This document shows, in pieces, positions 21,022-30,413 of a stretch of DNA of 64,000 bases. The translations under genes and the position numbers were made by a program. This DNA comes from Echinochloa phyllopogon (taxonomy: Eukaryota > Streptophyta > Magnoliopsida > Poales > Poaceae): positions 55,760,001-55,824,000 of the forward strand of contig BTCW01000005.1 in NCBI GenBank assembly GCA_033239725.1, read 5' to 3'. The stretch's first letter is position 1. Each line of letters opens with the position of its first letter. Below the pieces are notes generated by a model. It was not told the DNA's origin. It saw only the letters and a list, made by a program, of their open reading frames with translations, and did no database searches.

Positions 21022-21122
21022 AAACCGGTCTGACCGGTTTCCCAAACCGGTCTGACCGGTTTGGCCCATGGCAGCGGGGTGAAACCGGTCTGACCGGTTT
21101 CCCAAACCGGTCTGACCGGTTT
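21022..21122. repeat. Two palindrome pairs in tandem (60-bp repeat)
   Basis: Pairs 21022-21040/21044-21062 and 21082-21100/21104-21122, all with consensus arms and CCC spacers. The two pairs with their flanks form a 60-bp direct repeat separated by CATGGCAGCGGGGTG-type sequence. Confidence 0.93.
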
Positions 21123-21409
21123 GGCCCGTGACAGCAAGAATGTGATTCTCTTATTTTATTGAGTGCTATACATGTCATATGCATCACACTTTGTTTTTTA
21201 TATCACACACACTTGTTGCACATGTTGGATGCTAAGATATAGGGGGAGCTCTCATTTTATTGACTATATGTGAATTTGGCATTTGAGGCCGAATTTTTGA
21301 AATTCTATTCAATGCACATATTGAGGGGGAGCTCATCATATATCTTAGTTATCTAGAGCTTAAATTTAATAACTTTTTGTAAGCTTTAATCATGTTGTCA
21401 TCAATCACC

Positions 21410-21423
21410 AAAAAGGGGGAGAT
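21410..21423 (+). other. Polypurine tract next to the right LTR
   Basis: AAAAAGGGGGAGAT directly precedes the TG of the right LTR, the priming site for plus-strand DNA synthesis. Confidence 0.88.
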
Positions 21424-22368
21424 TGAAAGTGCATCTAGGCACTTATATGTTTTGGTGATTTTGGATGACAACATGATTAGTCATTTAACTTGTTTGTCTA
21501 AGTATATGAGCAGGAAATAACAAGAATACAAACAAGTGGTAATCATCCCATGCAAGCAATACAAATGACAAGTGTGTGATAATGACAAATGAGACATGGA
21601 CTTAAGTAAATTGGTTGGTCTCATAGATAAGATACTTGTCAAAGGTTTTGGGATAGATTATTTGAAGAAATTAGAAAGTTCTTTGGGCTTGTTCCATGGC
21701 AATGGTTACATTCAAAGTGAGACATGATTCTATGGTTAGTATATGGTCTCAAGTACATGAATGCTTATGGACAATACAACTACCAAAGAATATATTTCAA
21801 ATCAATTGAAGACATGGATTTCAATGTGGATTTCATGATGATGCAATGCAAAGCAAAGCTTAAATTGACAAGAGAGGACGGAAGGGATCAAGCTAGATGG
21901 GAGTGACGTTCCTTACAAGGTGAAGGGCAAGTTGGTCTTGTAGCCGAGGTACTTTGTTAGTGGAAAGGTCTAGCATCTTAGTTTGGGTTCTCTACGTCGA
22001 TCAAGTCATATCAAGTGAAGCAATGTGAAGCATCTAATCTTTTATTGATCATATGATAAAATGACTTATGAATTGTTCATGCAATGGAAATTCTAAGTCA
22101 TGAAGCTCAAGACGGGTTCGCTCAACAAGACATGAAATGTTGAAGCCCTCAAGGTGATAATGATCAAGTATGGCATCAATGGAGATTCACAAACTCAAGT
22201 GGTAGATTCTATTTATTGTTTTAATCTTGAGTTTAGGAATGCCGTACTATCAAGAGGGATGCAACATTAGTTGTCTTGGCATACACCAAAAAGTGCTCAT
22301 TAGACCAACCCAAATTAGATAATCTTTGGAGAGAAGTCCTTTAGGGACTTAGTGTGCTGGATAGACCC

Positions 22369-22575
22369 AAACCGGTCTGACCGGTTTCGGAAAGCGGTCT
22401 GACCGCTTTTGGGGCTTGGGTGGCTGAGCCGACCCAAACCGGCCTGACCGGTTTGGGAAACCGGTCTGACCGGTTTGGGAAACCGGTCTGACCGGTTTGG
22501 GGCTCTGACATGTATAACGGCTAGTATAGTTCGTAAACCGGTCTGACCGGTTTGGGAATCCGGTCTGACCGGTTT
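22369..22575. repeat. Palindrome cluster in the right LTR (expanded)
   Basis: Copies at 22369-22387, 22391-22409, 22436-22454, 22458-22476, 22480-22498, 22535-22553 and 22557-22575. The triple at 22436-22498 has an exact 22-bp period and is a pair in the left LTR. Confidence 0.93.
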
Positions 22576-23330
22576 CCAACGGCTATAACGGCTAGTTTTG
22601 GTTGTGTGGGGTATTTATACCCCATACCCCTCTCCTTTGAGGGGTGCTGGTTGCATATCCTTTGTGGGTCATCTAGAGGCTTTCCAAGCACCAGCAAGCT
22701 CTCCCCAAACCTCTCTTTGTGAGAGTTGATTGAATTTATTCATATCTTTGGATTTGGGTTGAGGGATGTATGGGTTGTGAGCAATAGATAGCAAGTGATT
22801 GTTGTAATCAGCTATTGAGAGCAAAATCCTTAGTCTTGAGCACTTCCGATGAAGCCAAGTTACAAGTGAAGCATTTGTTACTCTTGGAGGTGATCCTCCT
22901 AGACGGCTAGGTGTCGCCGGTGAGCTACCTTGGTTGTGGTAAGCCACGGGATTGGTTGTAAGGGCTGGTCTTGCCTCCTTCGTGGAAAAGGACCAAAAGT
23001 TAGTGGAACCGAGGAAAGTGGCTTGGAGTGGATAAGCCCGCCTTTCGTAGGCCCTCAACGGAGACTAGGACTCATCGTGTCTTTGTGACAGCCTTAGTGG
23101 CAGCGGTGAAGTCCGAACTTCGGGAAAACATATCTTTGTCTCTTGTTTACTTCATAAGTTCAATTCTAGCATATATATTCGCTTCCGCATTGTTCTACTT
23201 GGTTGTGCTCAAATTGTGTGCAGGGACTTAGTGGACCTGCTTGTTATCATCTACACGAGCTCATCACCAAGTTTGGTTTGTGCTAGAACTTGTAGAGGGG
23301 GTTAATTTACATATTCGGCTTCCTCTGTGG

Positions 23331-23412
23331 AAAACCGGTCTAACCGCTTTTCTAAAGCGGTCTGACCGCTTTAAGCGGTCTGACCGGTTTTAGGAACCGG
23401 TCTGACCGGTTT
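23331..23412. repeat. Palindrome cluster at the 3' side of the right LTR
   Basis: Four copies corresponding to 13620-13700 in the left LTR. One arm here (AAGCGG) is AAGTGG in the left LTR. Confidence 0.88.
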
Positions 23413-23498
23413 CAGTACTGATTGTGTGAAAAAGTTTGTTAATTGCAGAATTCACCTATTCACCCCCCCCCCCTCTAGGTGACATCAAGGTCCTTTCA

Positions 23499-23503
23499 CC
23501 CGG
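23499..23503. repeat. Target site duplication CCCGG, right
   Basis: Matches 11728-11732. Confidence 0.93.
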
Positions 23504-24656
23504 AGGACGGACAAGTTGGTGAAGATTTGGAGGCGGATAGTGCAGCACACCTCGGTCTCCGCGCCAACCTTCCTGCCGGCGCCGGGGTCGCCGCTTGGCA
23601 CCCCCACGACGGATCAGCGTGCCCTCACCGCCTTCGTCGCCGACGACGGCGGCGCCTTCAACTACGCCAATCCCCTGGCGGCGCGCCGCGGCATCGTCCT
23701 GATGCGGCTCATCCCCCGCACCTTCGACGACCTCCAGAAGATGACTAGAGCGACCAGCCACTTCCTCGGCCTCTGCAACCCTATCACCGGTGAACGCCAC
23801 GTCCTCCCGCCGCTGGAGTGCCCCGACCTCGGCCGTTGTTGCGACAGCTTCGCCATCATCACCACCGCCGATAGCGACGACGACCTCCGGCAGGGCGGCG
23901 CTTCAAGTTCTCCCAGCTGCTCCTGATCACCATCACCACCCAGATCGAGAGCGACGTCGACGACGACGTGTACCTCCACTCGTACTCCGCCGCCACTCGC
24001 AGCTGGAGCACGCCCACCGTGTGCCTTGACGGCTCCCGTTTCTCCATGGCCGGTGAGAGATCCGCCGTCGTTCACCGGGGCGCGGCGCACTGGCTGTGCA
24101 TCGACATTGATCAACCTTGCTCGCCCCGAGAAAGTGATGATGGTGACTACCTGCGGTACACAGTCATCAGCGCCAAGGTTGGCAATGCCACAGGAATTGT
24201 ACGTGCGCACCTCCTTGACAGAGATCCCCGTCCGTGACGGAGGCTCGCCACTCCTCTTCGTCAGCAGAGACGGCAAGCTTTCGGTCGCTTGCATGCATCT
24301 CTTGCACGTGACGGTTTGGACGCAGCGAGGCGGAGAAGGCGACGGCAATACCCTTGAGACGTGGCTTCGCACTACTGTGATCAGAATGCCAATGGAGGGG
24401 CCGAATCCACCGCTGTGCGAGCCCTACGGGAAGTGCACGTGGCTTGACGTACTTCAATGGCGGATCAATGCTCGTGCTCCCCTCGAGCGGCGGCGGCGTC
24501 TTCGTCTTCGACCTCGAGAAGAAGGTGATGGAGAAGGTTATGGACTGCTTGCTGCCGCAAAAATTCAGTAGTCAAAGGAACCGGACGTGTGTGGCGGCGT
24601 ACGAGATGGACTTGGTGGAGTTCTTTGTGCTTAAGCTAGCTAGGTGGTCTATGTAG
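23504..24656 (+). pseudogene. F-box protein gene C, 3' part (frameshifted)
   Basis: Continues the frame of 11487-11732 with RTDKLVKIW and the family region GSPLGT...CNPITGERHVLPPLEC. Homology to gene A then changes frame at least three times: near 23890 (the first frame hits a stop at 23926), near 24200, and near 24450. The last piece ends in the family terminus LARWSM at 24656. Besides the 11.8-kb insertion, the gene thus has several small indels, so it is dead even without the retrotransposon. Confidence 0.88.
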
Positions 24657-25385
24657 AGTCCCTTTATCTAAAAGGTGGTCTATGTAGATAGAAGAAGTAT
24701 TCCCTCTATATCGAAATATTTGTCGCCGTTGACTTTTTCTTACAACTTTGACCATTCATCTTATTCAAAAAATTATCGTAAATATGTAAAAGGGTAAGTC
24801 AAGCTTAAAATATCTACAATAGTAAAACATGTGACACATAAAATGGACGGTACTTGCATAATATTTTGAATAAGACGAATGTTCAAAGTTGTAGAAAAAA
24901 GTCAACAACGACAAATATTTCGATACCCGAGGGAGTATATCTATAGAATAATTATATTACACATCTTAATTATGCAGTGGAAAAGTTAAGTACTGCAGAT
25001 CGGATACGTGCTGCGAACCAATTTTAATTGAGTCTTGACTACTGATCATGTTGTGGCGAGTGGCCGCGTGACGAGTGTTAATTAGGTGTGCTTAAATCTA
25101 GCTCATGGATTACATATAGTCGACTATATATAGTACTACAATATGGTAAGATATGCGTGACGGCCTGTTGTTTCCATGGACTTGTTTTTTGAGGGATTGT
25201 GAAACAGCCCTATCTGCTTTGACAAAGTCATGTCTTCGCCTGAACAGCTCATGGTATCGAGCCCACTGTGTCAACTCTATACAGTAGTATCTTTCCAAAT
25301 GTACTTATTCAACTCCTCGATCGGTATCAATGCAAACTTGACATTTACCATCTCCGGTCAACACTTAGTTTGCTACCGTACTACA
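24657..25385. other. Spacer between F-box pseudogene C and the TAXI gene
   Basis: The inverted counterpart of 798-1676, with blocks of clear identity at 24945-25020 and 25130-25330. The MITE at 24700-24935 is extra here. No gene. Confidence 0.7.
24700..24935. mobile_element. Stowaway-type MITE
   Basis: About 236 bp with inverted ends TTCCCTCTATATCGAAATAT and ATATTTCGATACCCGAGGGA, flanked by TA on both sides (24698-24699, 24936-24937). It is missing from the left duplicate arm, so it inserted after the duplication (or was lost on the left). Confidence 0.82.
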
Positions 25386-25392
25386 TATAAAA
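25386..25392 (+). promoter_or_regulatory. TATA box of the right TAXI-like gene
   Basis: TATAAAA lies 124 bp upstream of the ATG at 25516, in a segment conserved with the left copy. The left copy has lost two bases here (reads ACATAAAAC on its coding strand, complement of about 894-903). Confidence 0.6.
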
Positions 25393-25515
25393 CGCACAGC
25401 ACTACTCCGAACATAACCATTCAATTCTGCATCTCTCCCGTTCGATCAGTACGTCATCCACTCCCAAAGTCCGAATATGCCTAATGCCAAAGTTAAGCTT
25501 ACCCCACCTGCAACC

Positions 25516-26844
25516 ATGAACTACTACTTGCTTCCTCGTCCCATCTCACTACTCGTGTTGCTACTGCTCCTGTCACTGCCACGCACAACCGTAGCCACCA
25601 CCAGCGAGCATCCACCATACAAACCACTCGTCGCCCCTGTCGCCAAAGACCCCAAAACCTCTCTGTACACGATCTCCATCAAGACCGGCGGCGCCGCGCC
25701 GCTCGTCGTCGACCTCGCCGGCTCGCTCGTCTGGTCGACGTGCCCGTCCACGCACGCCACCGTCCCGTGCGAGTCCGCCCCGTGCCGCGCGGCCAACCAG
25801 CAGAGCCCTCGCCGGTGCCGGTACGTGGACGCCGGCTGGTTCGGTGCCAACCGCGAGCCCGGCAGCAGTGGCTGCGCCTGCACCGGCCACCCCTTCAACC
25901 CCGTCACCGGCGAGTGCTCCATCGGCGACCTCACCGCCATGGCGATGTCGGCCAACGCCACCGACGGCCGGAGCACGCTGTACCCCGTGGAGCTCCCCAA
26001 CACCGTCGTCGGCTCGTGCGCGCCCGACCGGCTCCTGAGCTCGCTCCCGGCCGGCGCCGCCGGCGTCGCGGGCTTCTCCCGGCGGCCTCTGTCCCTGCCG
26101 TCGCAGCTCGCCTCGACACGCCAGTTCGGCAACAAGTTCGCCCTGTGCATGCCGGGCTTCGCCTTGTTCGGCAACTCGTCGGTGTACCTGTGGTCGACGT
26201 ACCACCTCCGCGACCTCACCTCCATCATCTCGTACGCCCCGCTCGTGACGCACTCACGGAGCGGCGCTCACTACCTCCCGGTGAAGTCCATCTCGCTGTG
26301 GTGGGGCAAGGAGATCCCGGTGCCCCTGCCCGCCGGCGCGCTGGACCTCGACGCCGGCACGGGCCGCGGCGGCGTGGCGCTGAGCACGGCGACGCCGTAC
26401 ATGGCCATGCGCCCCGACGTGTACCGCCCGTTCATCCAGGCGTACGACGCGGCCATGCGCGGGCGGGAGTTCTACGTGGCGGAGCGGGTGGCGGCGGTGG
26501 CGCCGTTCGAGCTGTGCTACGACGCGGGATCGCTGCGGACGGGGAAGATGCGGCGGGGCCGCGAGGCGCCGACGATCTCGCTGGAGCTTGCCGGGACGAG
26601 CTGGGGCCTGCCGGACGACAGCTACTTGGTGTTCCTGAACGGGCGGGCGTGCGTCGGGGTGGTGGAGATGGGGCGGGATGGCGCGGCGGCGGTGGAGGAC
26701 GCGCCGGCCGTGGTGCTGGGCGGGAAGCAGCTGGAGAACCGCCTGCTGGTGTTTGATCTGGACAAGGGCGTGCTGGGGTTCAGCGACCTGCTTCTGTACA
26801 TGGAGGCGGACTGCCGCGGCTTCAACTTTAACAGAGCTGTCTAG
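25516..26844 (+). CDS. TAXI-like xylanase-inhibitor protein (pepsin-fold, likely non-proteolytic)
   Basis: An intronless gene of 442 residues. I choose ATG 25516 (MNYYLLPRP) because it aligns with the start of the left copy; an in-frame ATG 39 nt upstream precedes no signal peptide. A signal peptide with a leucine run covers about residues 1-27. The N-terminal domain has the Cys-rich pattern of TAXI proteins and DLAGSLVW at 66-73 in place of DTG. The second catalytic position reads ALSTATPYM near 288-296, without aspartate. Such proteins are secreted to the apoplast; characterised wheat members inhibit GH11 xylanases of fungi. Whether this one does is unknown. Unlike the left copy it is complete in the window and keeps a good TATA box. 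Confidence 0.88.
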   Translation: MNYYLLPRPISLLVLLLLLSLPRTTVATTSEHPPYKPLVAPVAKDPKTSLYTISIKTGGAAPLVVDLAGSLVWSTCPSTHATVPCESAPCRAANQQSPRRCRYVDAGWFGANREPGSSGCACTGHPFNPVTGECSIGDLTAMAMSANATDGRSTLYPVELPNTVVGSCAPDRLLSSLPAGAAGVAGFSRRPLSLPSQLASTRQFGNKFALCMPGFALFGNSSVYLWSTYHLRDLTSIISYAPLVTHSRSGAHYLPVKSISLWWGKEIPVPLPAGALDLDAGTGRGGVALSTATPYMAMRPDVYRPFIQAYDAAMRGREFYVAERVAAVAPFELCYDAGSLRTGKMRRGREAPTISLELAGTSWGLPDDSYLVFLNGRACVGVVEMGRDGAAAVEDAPAVVLGGKQLENRLLVFDLDKGVLGFSDLLLYMEADCRGFNFNRAV

Positions 26845-27074
26845 CCGCTAGCTGACCCGATGTACGACTGTACGTGATAGATGTCTACGTGAAGTTGTTT
26901 GTTGTGCCAGAATAAACGTGTCATGTACGTTATTACGTGACCGATCACTTTGTCTTTATTTTTATCTTTATCATGATACCTATTTCTAAAGAACGGACTC
27001 TGTTTTCGCGGCATGTAGACTTTTGAACCGTCACGTTCCATTACAGATTTACAGATAGATAGCTCCAGGAAAAG

Positions 27075-27290
27075 GCACGCCGCTCGTACGTCGTCGACCT
27101 CACCGGCTCGCTCGTCTGGTCCACGCACGGCACGATGCCGTGCCAGTCCGACTCGTGCCGCACGGCCAATCAGCAGCGCCCTCGCCCGCCACCGGAACGT
27201 GGATGCAGGCTGGTTCTGGGCTAACCATTAGCCGGGCAGTAGTGGCGAGTACTCCATCGTCGACGCCACCGACGGCCGGAACACGGATTA
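27075..27290 (+). pseudogene. TAXI-like gene fragment 1
   Basis: Reads VVDLTGSLVWSTHGT, CQSDSCRTANQQRPR and, after lost bases and a stop, GEYSI and DATDGRNT. It matches the N-terminal third of the TAXI gene just upstream but has frameshifts and internal gaps. No signal peptide or C-terminus. Confidence 0.75.
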
Positions 27291-27359
27291 ATTGTATGGG
27301 TACTGTCAGGGCAAGCTCCTCTGAAACCCAAGATTGCAAAAGCCGCGCAAGCGAGCCAG

Positions 27360-28012
27360 CAGCTGACACCGGTCTCCAAGGATCCCAACACCCCTCCTCC
27401 CACCATGTCCATCAAGGACGACGACGCGCCGCCACCGCTGCTCGTCGACCTCGCCGGCCGGCTCGCTCGTCTGGTCCACGTGCCCGTCCCCGCACGCCGG
27501 CCACCAACCCATGCCACTCCGACACGTGCCGCCCACCCCTTCAACCCGGCCGGTCGATCACCGGCGAGTGCTCCACCGGTGACCTCACCAGCTTCCCCAT
27601 GTTCGTCAACACCATCATATCAACACGGCACGGACCCGCTGTGCCCGGAGGCGTTCACCGCCGTCGGCGCGTGCGCGCCGGACCGCCTCCTCGCGTCGCG
27701 TGAAGCGTGTGCCGGTGGTGAAGCCGTTCCAGCTGTGCTACAACGGCGCCTTCCCGCTGCTGAAGCGGCCGGTCAGCTACGACGAACCGAGGATGATCGA
27801 CGCGCGTGGAGCTGGCCGGTGGCTGCAGGTGGACGGTACCATGTGCGTCGGGATCCTCGAGATGGGGCCGAGCGCCATGCGGGCTGACGGCAGTGGTGGT
27901 AGGAGGGAGGACGATGGAGAACAACCTGCTGGTGTCCGACCTGGAGAAAGGAGCCCGGCCTGGGGTTCAGCTCGCTGTTGGACTTCCACTTGACCAGCTC
28001 CCACAGCTCTAA
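27360..28012 (+). pseudogene. TAXI-like gene fragment 2 with large internal deletion
   Basis: Begins TPVSKDPNT, then LLVDLAG, GECSTGDLTSFPMFVNTI, ACAPDRLLAS, and jumps directly to the C-terminal domain VPVVKPFQLCYNGAFPLLKR, then CVGILEMGPSA and ENNLLVSDLEKG. The middle third of the protein is missing and the frame changes several times. It is the remains of a third TAXI gene in the same orientation as the one at 25516. Confidence 0.8.
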
Positions 28013-30152
28013 TTTGGGTCGCCTTTGAGATAGCACCAGCGTGTCTGTGTACGTTCTTTCCCTTTGCACGTACTTCCCTTCCCGGTGGTTTGTTTAATTT
28101 AGACCACCATGTATGTACCCCCAGCAGTATAATAAGCCTGCACCAGCCTTGGAGCTTCTAGGCGTGGTTGCACGCCTCGATCTCTGAGGAAAGGTATATC
28201 ATGGCCTCTCAGGAAAGGAACATTTTGCGGTGGGTAGAGAGAAGAACCAATTTGATGGCACATAATGAAAACTCTGAGCGGCCACGAAAACTCCACCCGC
28301 CTCCCGCAACCGCCTCTCTACCGGCGTCACCGAGCCCCGGCCCCTCGACATTCCGCCGTCCGGCTGCAGGCTGATGGAGGCGAAGTACTCCGCCAATCCC
28401 AGATCCTCGTAAGCATCCGCCGCCGCGGTCGATGGCGTGTCACTCCCGCGGTCGCCGTCGCTGGGTTCGGCCCCGCAGCGTCCTACGTTGTCTGCTTCCC
28501 GAGGACACTGCGACCTCTTTGTCTGTACTGATGCTTCGACTGCACTACTATTGCAGGGTTCCGGGGTGTGCTGCTACCTCTAGCACTCGCCGCGTCGGTT
28601 GCTGCCTCCCCCGGCCGTGGCCTCCGTTACCAACGTGTGCACCCTGATGCCCCACTGCAAACCTCTCATCAGCGACCGTGTTATGATGGTCAGTGATTGC
28701 GGAATGGTTCGAGCTCGCTGGTGGCAAGCAGCTCGAGGTGACGAGGTCTCGCGCGCCGGGACGGGGATTTCATCTGCATTTACTACTCGGGAGCATGGTA
28801 GAATTTGGGGGTGGAATGTGTACTCGGGAGCAACTTGAGCGAGCCCTGCGTCTGCCGCATCTCTCTCCGCCTTCCTGCGCCGCCCTCTCTGCCCCCGCGA
28901 CGCCGCTGACCGATGCTTTTGTCGCTCAGCCAGTGCGCGGCGCCGCCTAGGGTCACCACGCGACGAGGAAGGATGGCGCGGCTGGGACCCCACGCAGCCT
29001 GGAAGGCACGGCGCGGCACTCGCCTGCCTTGCCGCCGGAATCGCCGTCCATGCTGCCGAAACATGAACCCCTCGCCTCCTCTCTTTCTCCCTCCCTCCCG
29101 CCGCCCCTCTCCCAGCCTACCTACCTCCTAGCACCAACTCCTTGCCCCGACGGCCGGAGCAAGAGAAGGCGGACAGAGCGAGGAGTGGAGGGGCATAGCG
29201 TCGGCGCCGGCTCACCTCTCTACGCCCCGCATCGAAGCACCACCGGCTGCGGAATGTGGACATCGTCGGAGCAGCCGCCCATCCTACCTCGTAACCCCGC
29301 CACCCGCGGAGGCCACCAGTCGTTGCAGTAATAGGTACGCCACATGCCCACATCTGATTCTGACTGACTAATTGCAGATGCCGCCGTGTCCTGGCATGAA
29401 GCAGATGCAGCACTTGACGCGGGACGGGCCGCGGAGCACCTCAAGTTGCTGCCACCCATCTGTAGCCATGGCCGCAAGCCTGCCACAACCAAAAGCATCT
29501 GGGTAGGGGAGTACAGGTCTCCATCTCGATCGGAACCGAAGAAATAGAACCTGTATAATAAGATTTTGGTTATATATGCCGTTTGTAGGAACTGTTTGTG
29601 CTTAGATCTAATGCAGGGTGAATTTTCAGTGTGGCCCGTGAAGAACATTAAATACGATGCGGGAATCTAATTTCATTTGGAAACCAGCCACACTGACTTG
29701 TTTATAATTTATATGCTCAATCTTTCAACAAAATTGTAATTGCCAGTTTCCTTTATACTAACACTATATGACAAATTTTTTAGTCTATTTGTATAGGGAC
29801 TTTAATTGTACTGCTGGTTGTCGATTTTTCATTACTGAATAGGCCTTGGCAGGTTCCTGTCTTGCATTCTTGCAAACAATTCAGGTACTCACTGAGATGT
29901 GAGATACTAAAATTGTACTGTATACGATCTAGATAGACATGACAACTTTCTCAATATGTATGTTATTGGAATAACATTTTCTCCTTTCATGAAAACGGAT
30001 GGAGCATGGGTCTGACAATAGGCCTTATGGAGTTCATGAAAATGCCCAGCATAGAAGTATAGAACAAACCGGCCAACTTCAGCCACTCAGGTTTCATCTT
30101 GCTGCTAACCTATGATTACTGTTTGTCATTATGAGACTGCAGGCAATTGGTC
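28013..30152. other. Intergenic; GC-rich part without a recognisable gene
   Basis: 28260-29480 is GC-rich with many short overlapping frames and possible splice-like sites (CTAATTGCAG at about 29380), but no frame carries a domain I know. It may be an unrecognised exon or captured gene sequence. 29500-30150 is AT-rich and empty. Confidence 0.35.
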
Positions 30153-30167
30153 AATGGGGTTATTACC

Positions 30168-30204
<37 letters not shown>

Positions 30205-30398
30205 TAGCCTTTTGTCCCAAGCTAGTTGGGGTAGGCTAGAGGTGAAACCCAAAAAGAGTTAGAGGAAAGCCGAAAAGAAAGCAAAGATCACGGCTCAGGC
30301 ACATTAATTGCTAGTCTCCAAGCGCTCCTATCCATAGCTAAATCCTTAGAGATATTCCACTCTTTAAGGTCTTTAATAACCGACTCTTTAAGGTCTCT
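30168..30398 (-). mobile_element. RTE-type LINE 3' end, with 15-bp target duplication
   Basis: AATGGGGTTATTACC flanks it at 30153-30167 and 30399-30413. On the minus strand it starts with an open frame that ends DRSAWRLAINVPEP and a stop, the C-terminus found on plant RTE-clade LINE proteins. It is followed by the common tail with CCCCAACTAGCTTGGGAC and a (TTG)n end (the CAA run at 30168-30202). It is a full insertion record of a 5'-truncated copy of 231 bp. A SINE using an RTE tail is less likely because the coding frame is kept. Confidence 0.82.
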
Positions 30399-30413
30399 AA
30401 TGGGGTTATTACC

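Larger units (their letters stand above)
11733..23498 (+). mobile_element. Sirevirus-like (Copia) LTR retrotransposon, non-autonomous, no pol
   Basis: 11,766 bp, bounded by TG...CA and the CCCGG duplication. The LTRs are 2,056 and 2,075 bp. In order the interior holds an initiator-Met-tRNA-like primer site, a gag-type ORF with two CCHC knuckles (13840-15585), about 3 kb of non-coding sequence, an ORF in the env-like position (18644-20230, possibly extended to 20602), and several polypurine tracts before the right LTR. I see no protease, integrase, reverse transcriptase or RNase H sequence in any frame. It must be mobilised by an autonomous relative. Multiple AAGGGGGAG tracts and LTR palindromes are described for Sireviruses. 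I counted by eye about a dozen substitutions between the LTRs, suggesting a recent insertion. Confidence 0.88.
21424..23498 (+). repeat. Right LTR of the Sirevirus-like element
   Basis: 2,075 bp with the same ends as the left LTR. The 19-bp length difference is explained by one extra 22-bp palindrome unit (22436-22498 holds three copies where the left LTR has two), a shorter C-run (11 against 13) and one further base. Confidence 0.93.

Noticed and set aside
12678..23412. CRISPR-like array, because the palindromic repeat recurs many times
   Set aside because: The repeats lie in an LTR retrotransposon of a plant genome, occur in pairs with 3-bp spacers, are scattered at irregular distances and have no unique spacers of constant length or cas genes.
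25573..26756. Long frames on the opposite strand and in other frames of the TAXI gene
   Set aside because: High third-position GC opens shadow frames; only the frame at 25516-26844 has a signal peptide and the family motifs.
30168..30202. Simple (CAA)n microsatellite
   Set aside because: It is the tail of an RTE-type LINE insertion with a target duplication, not an independent repeat.
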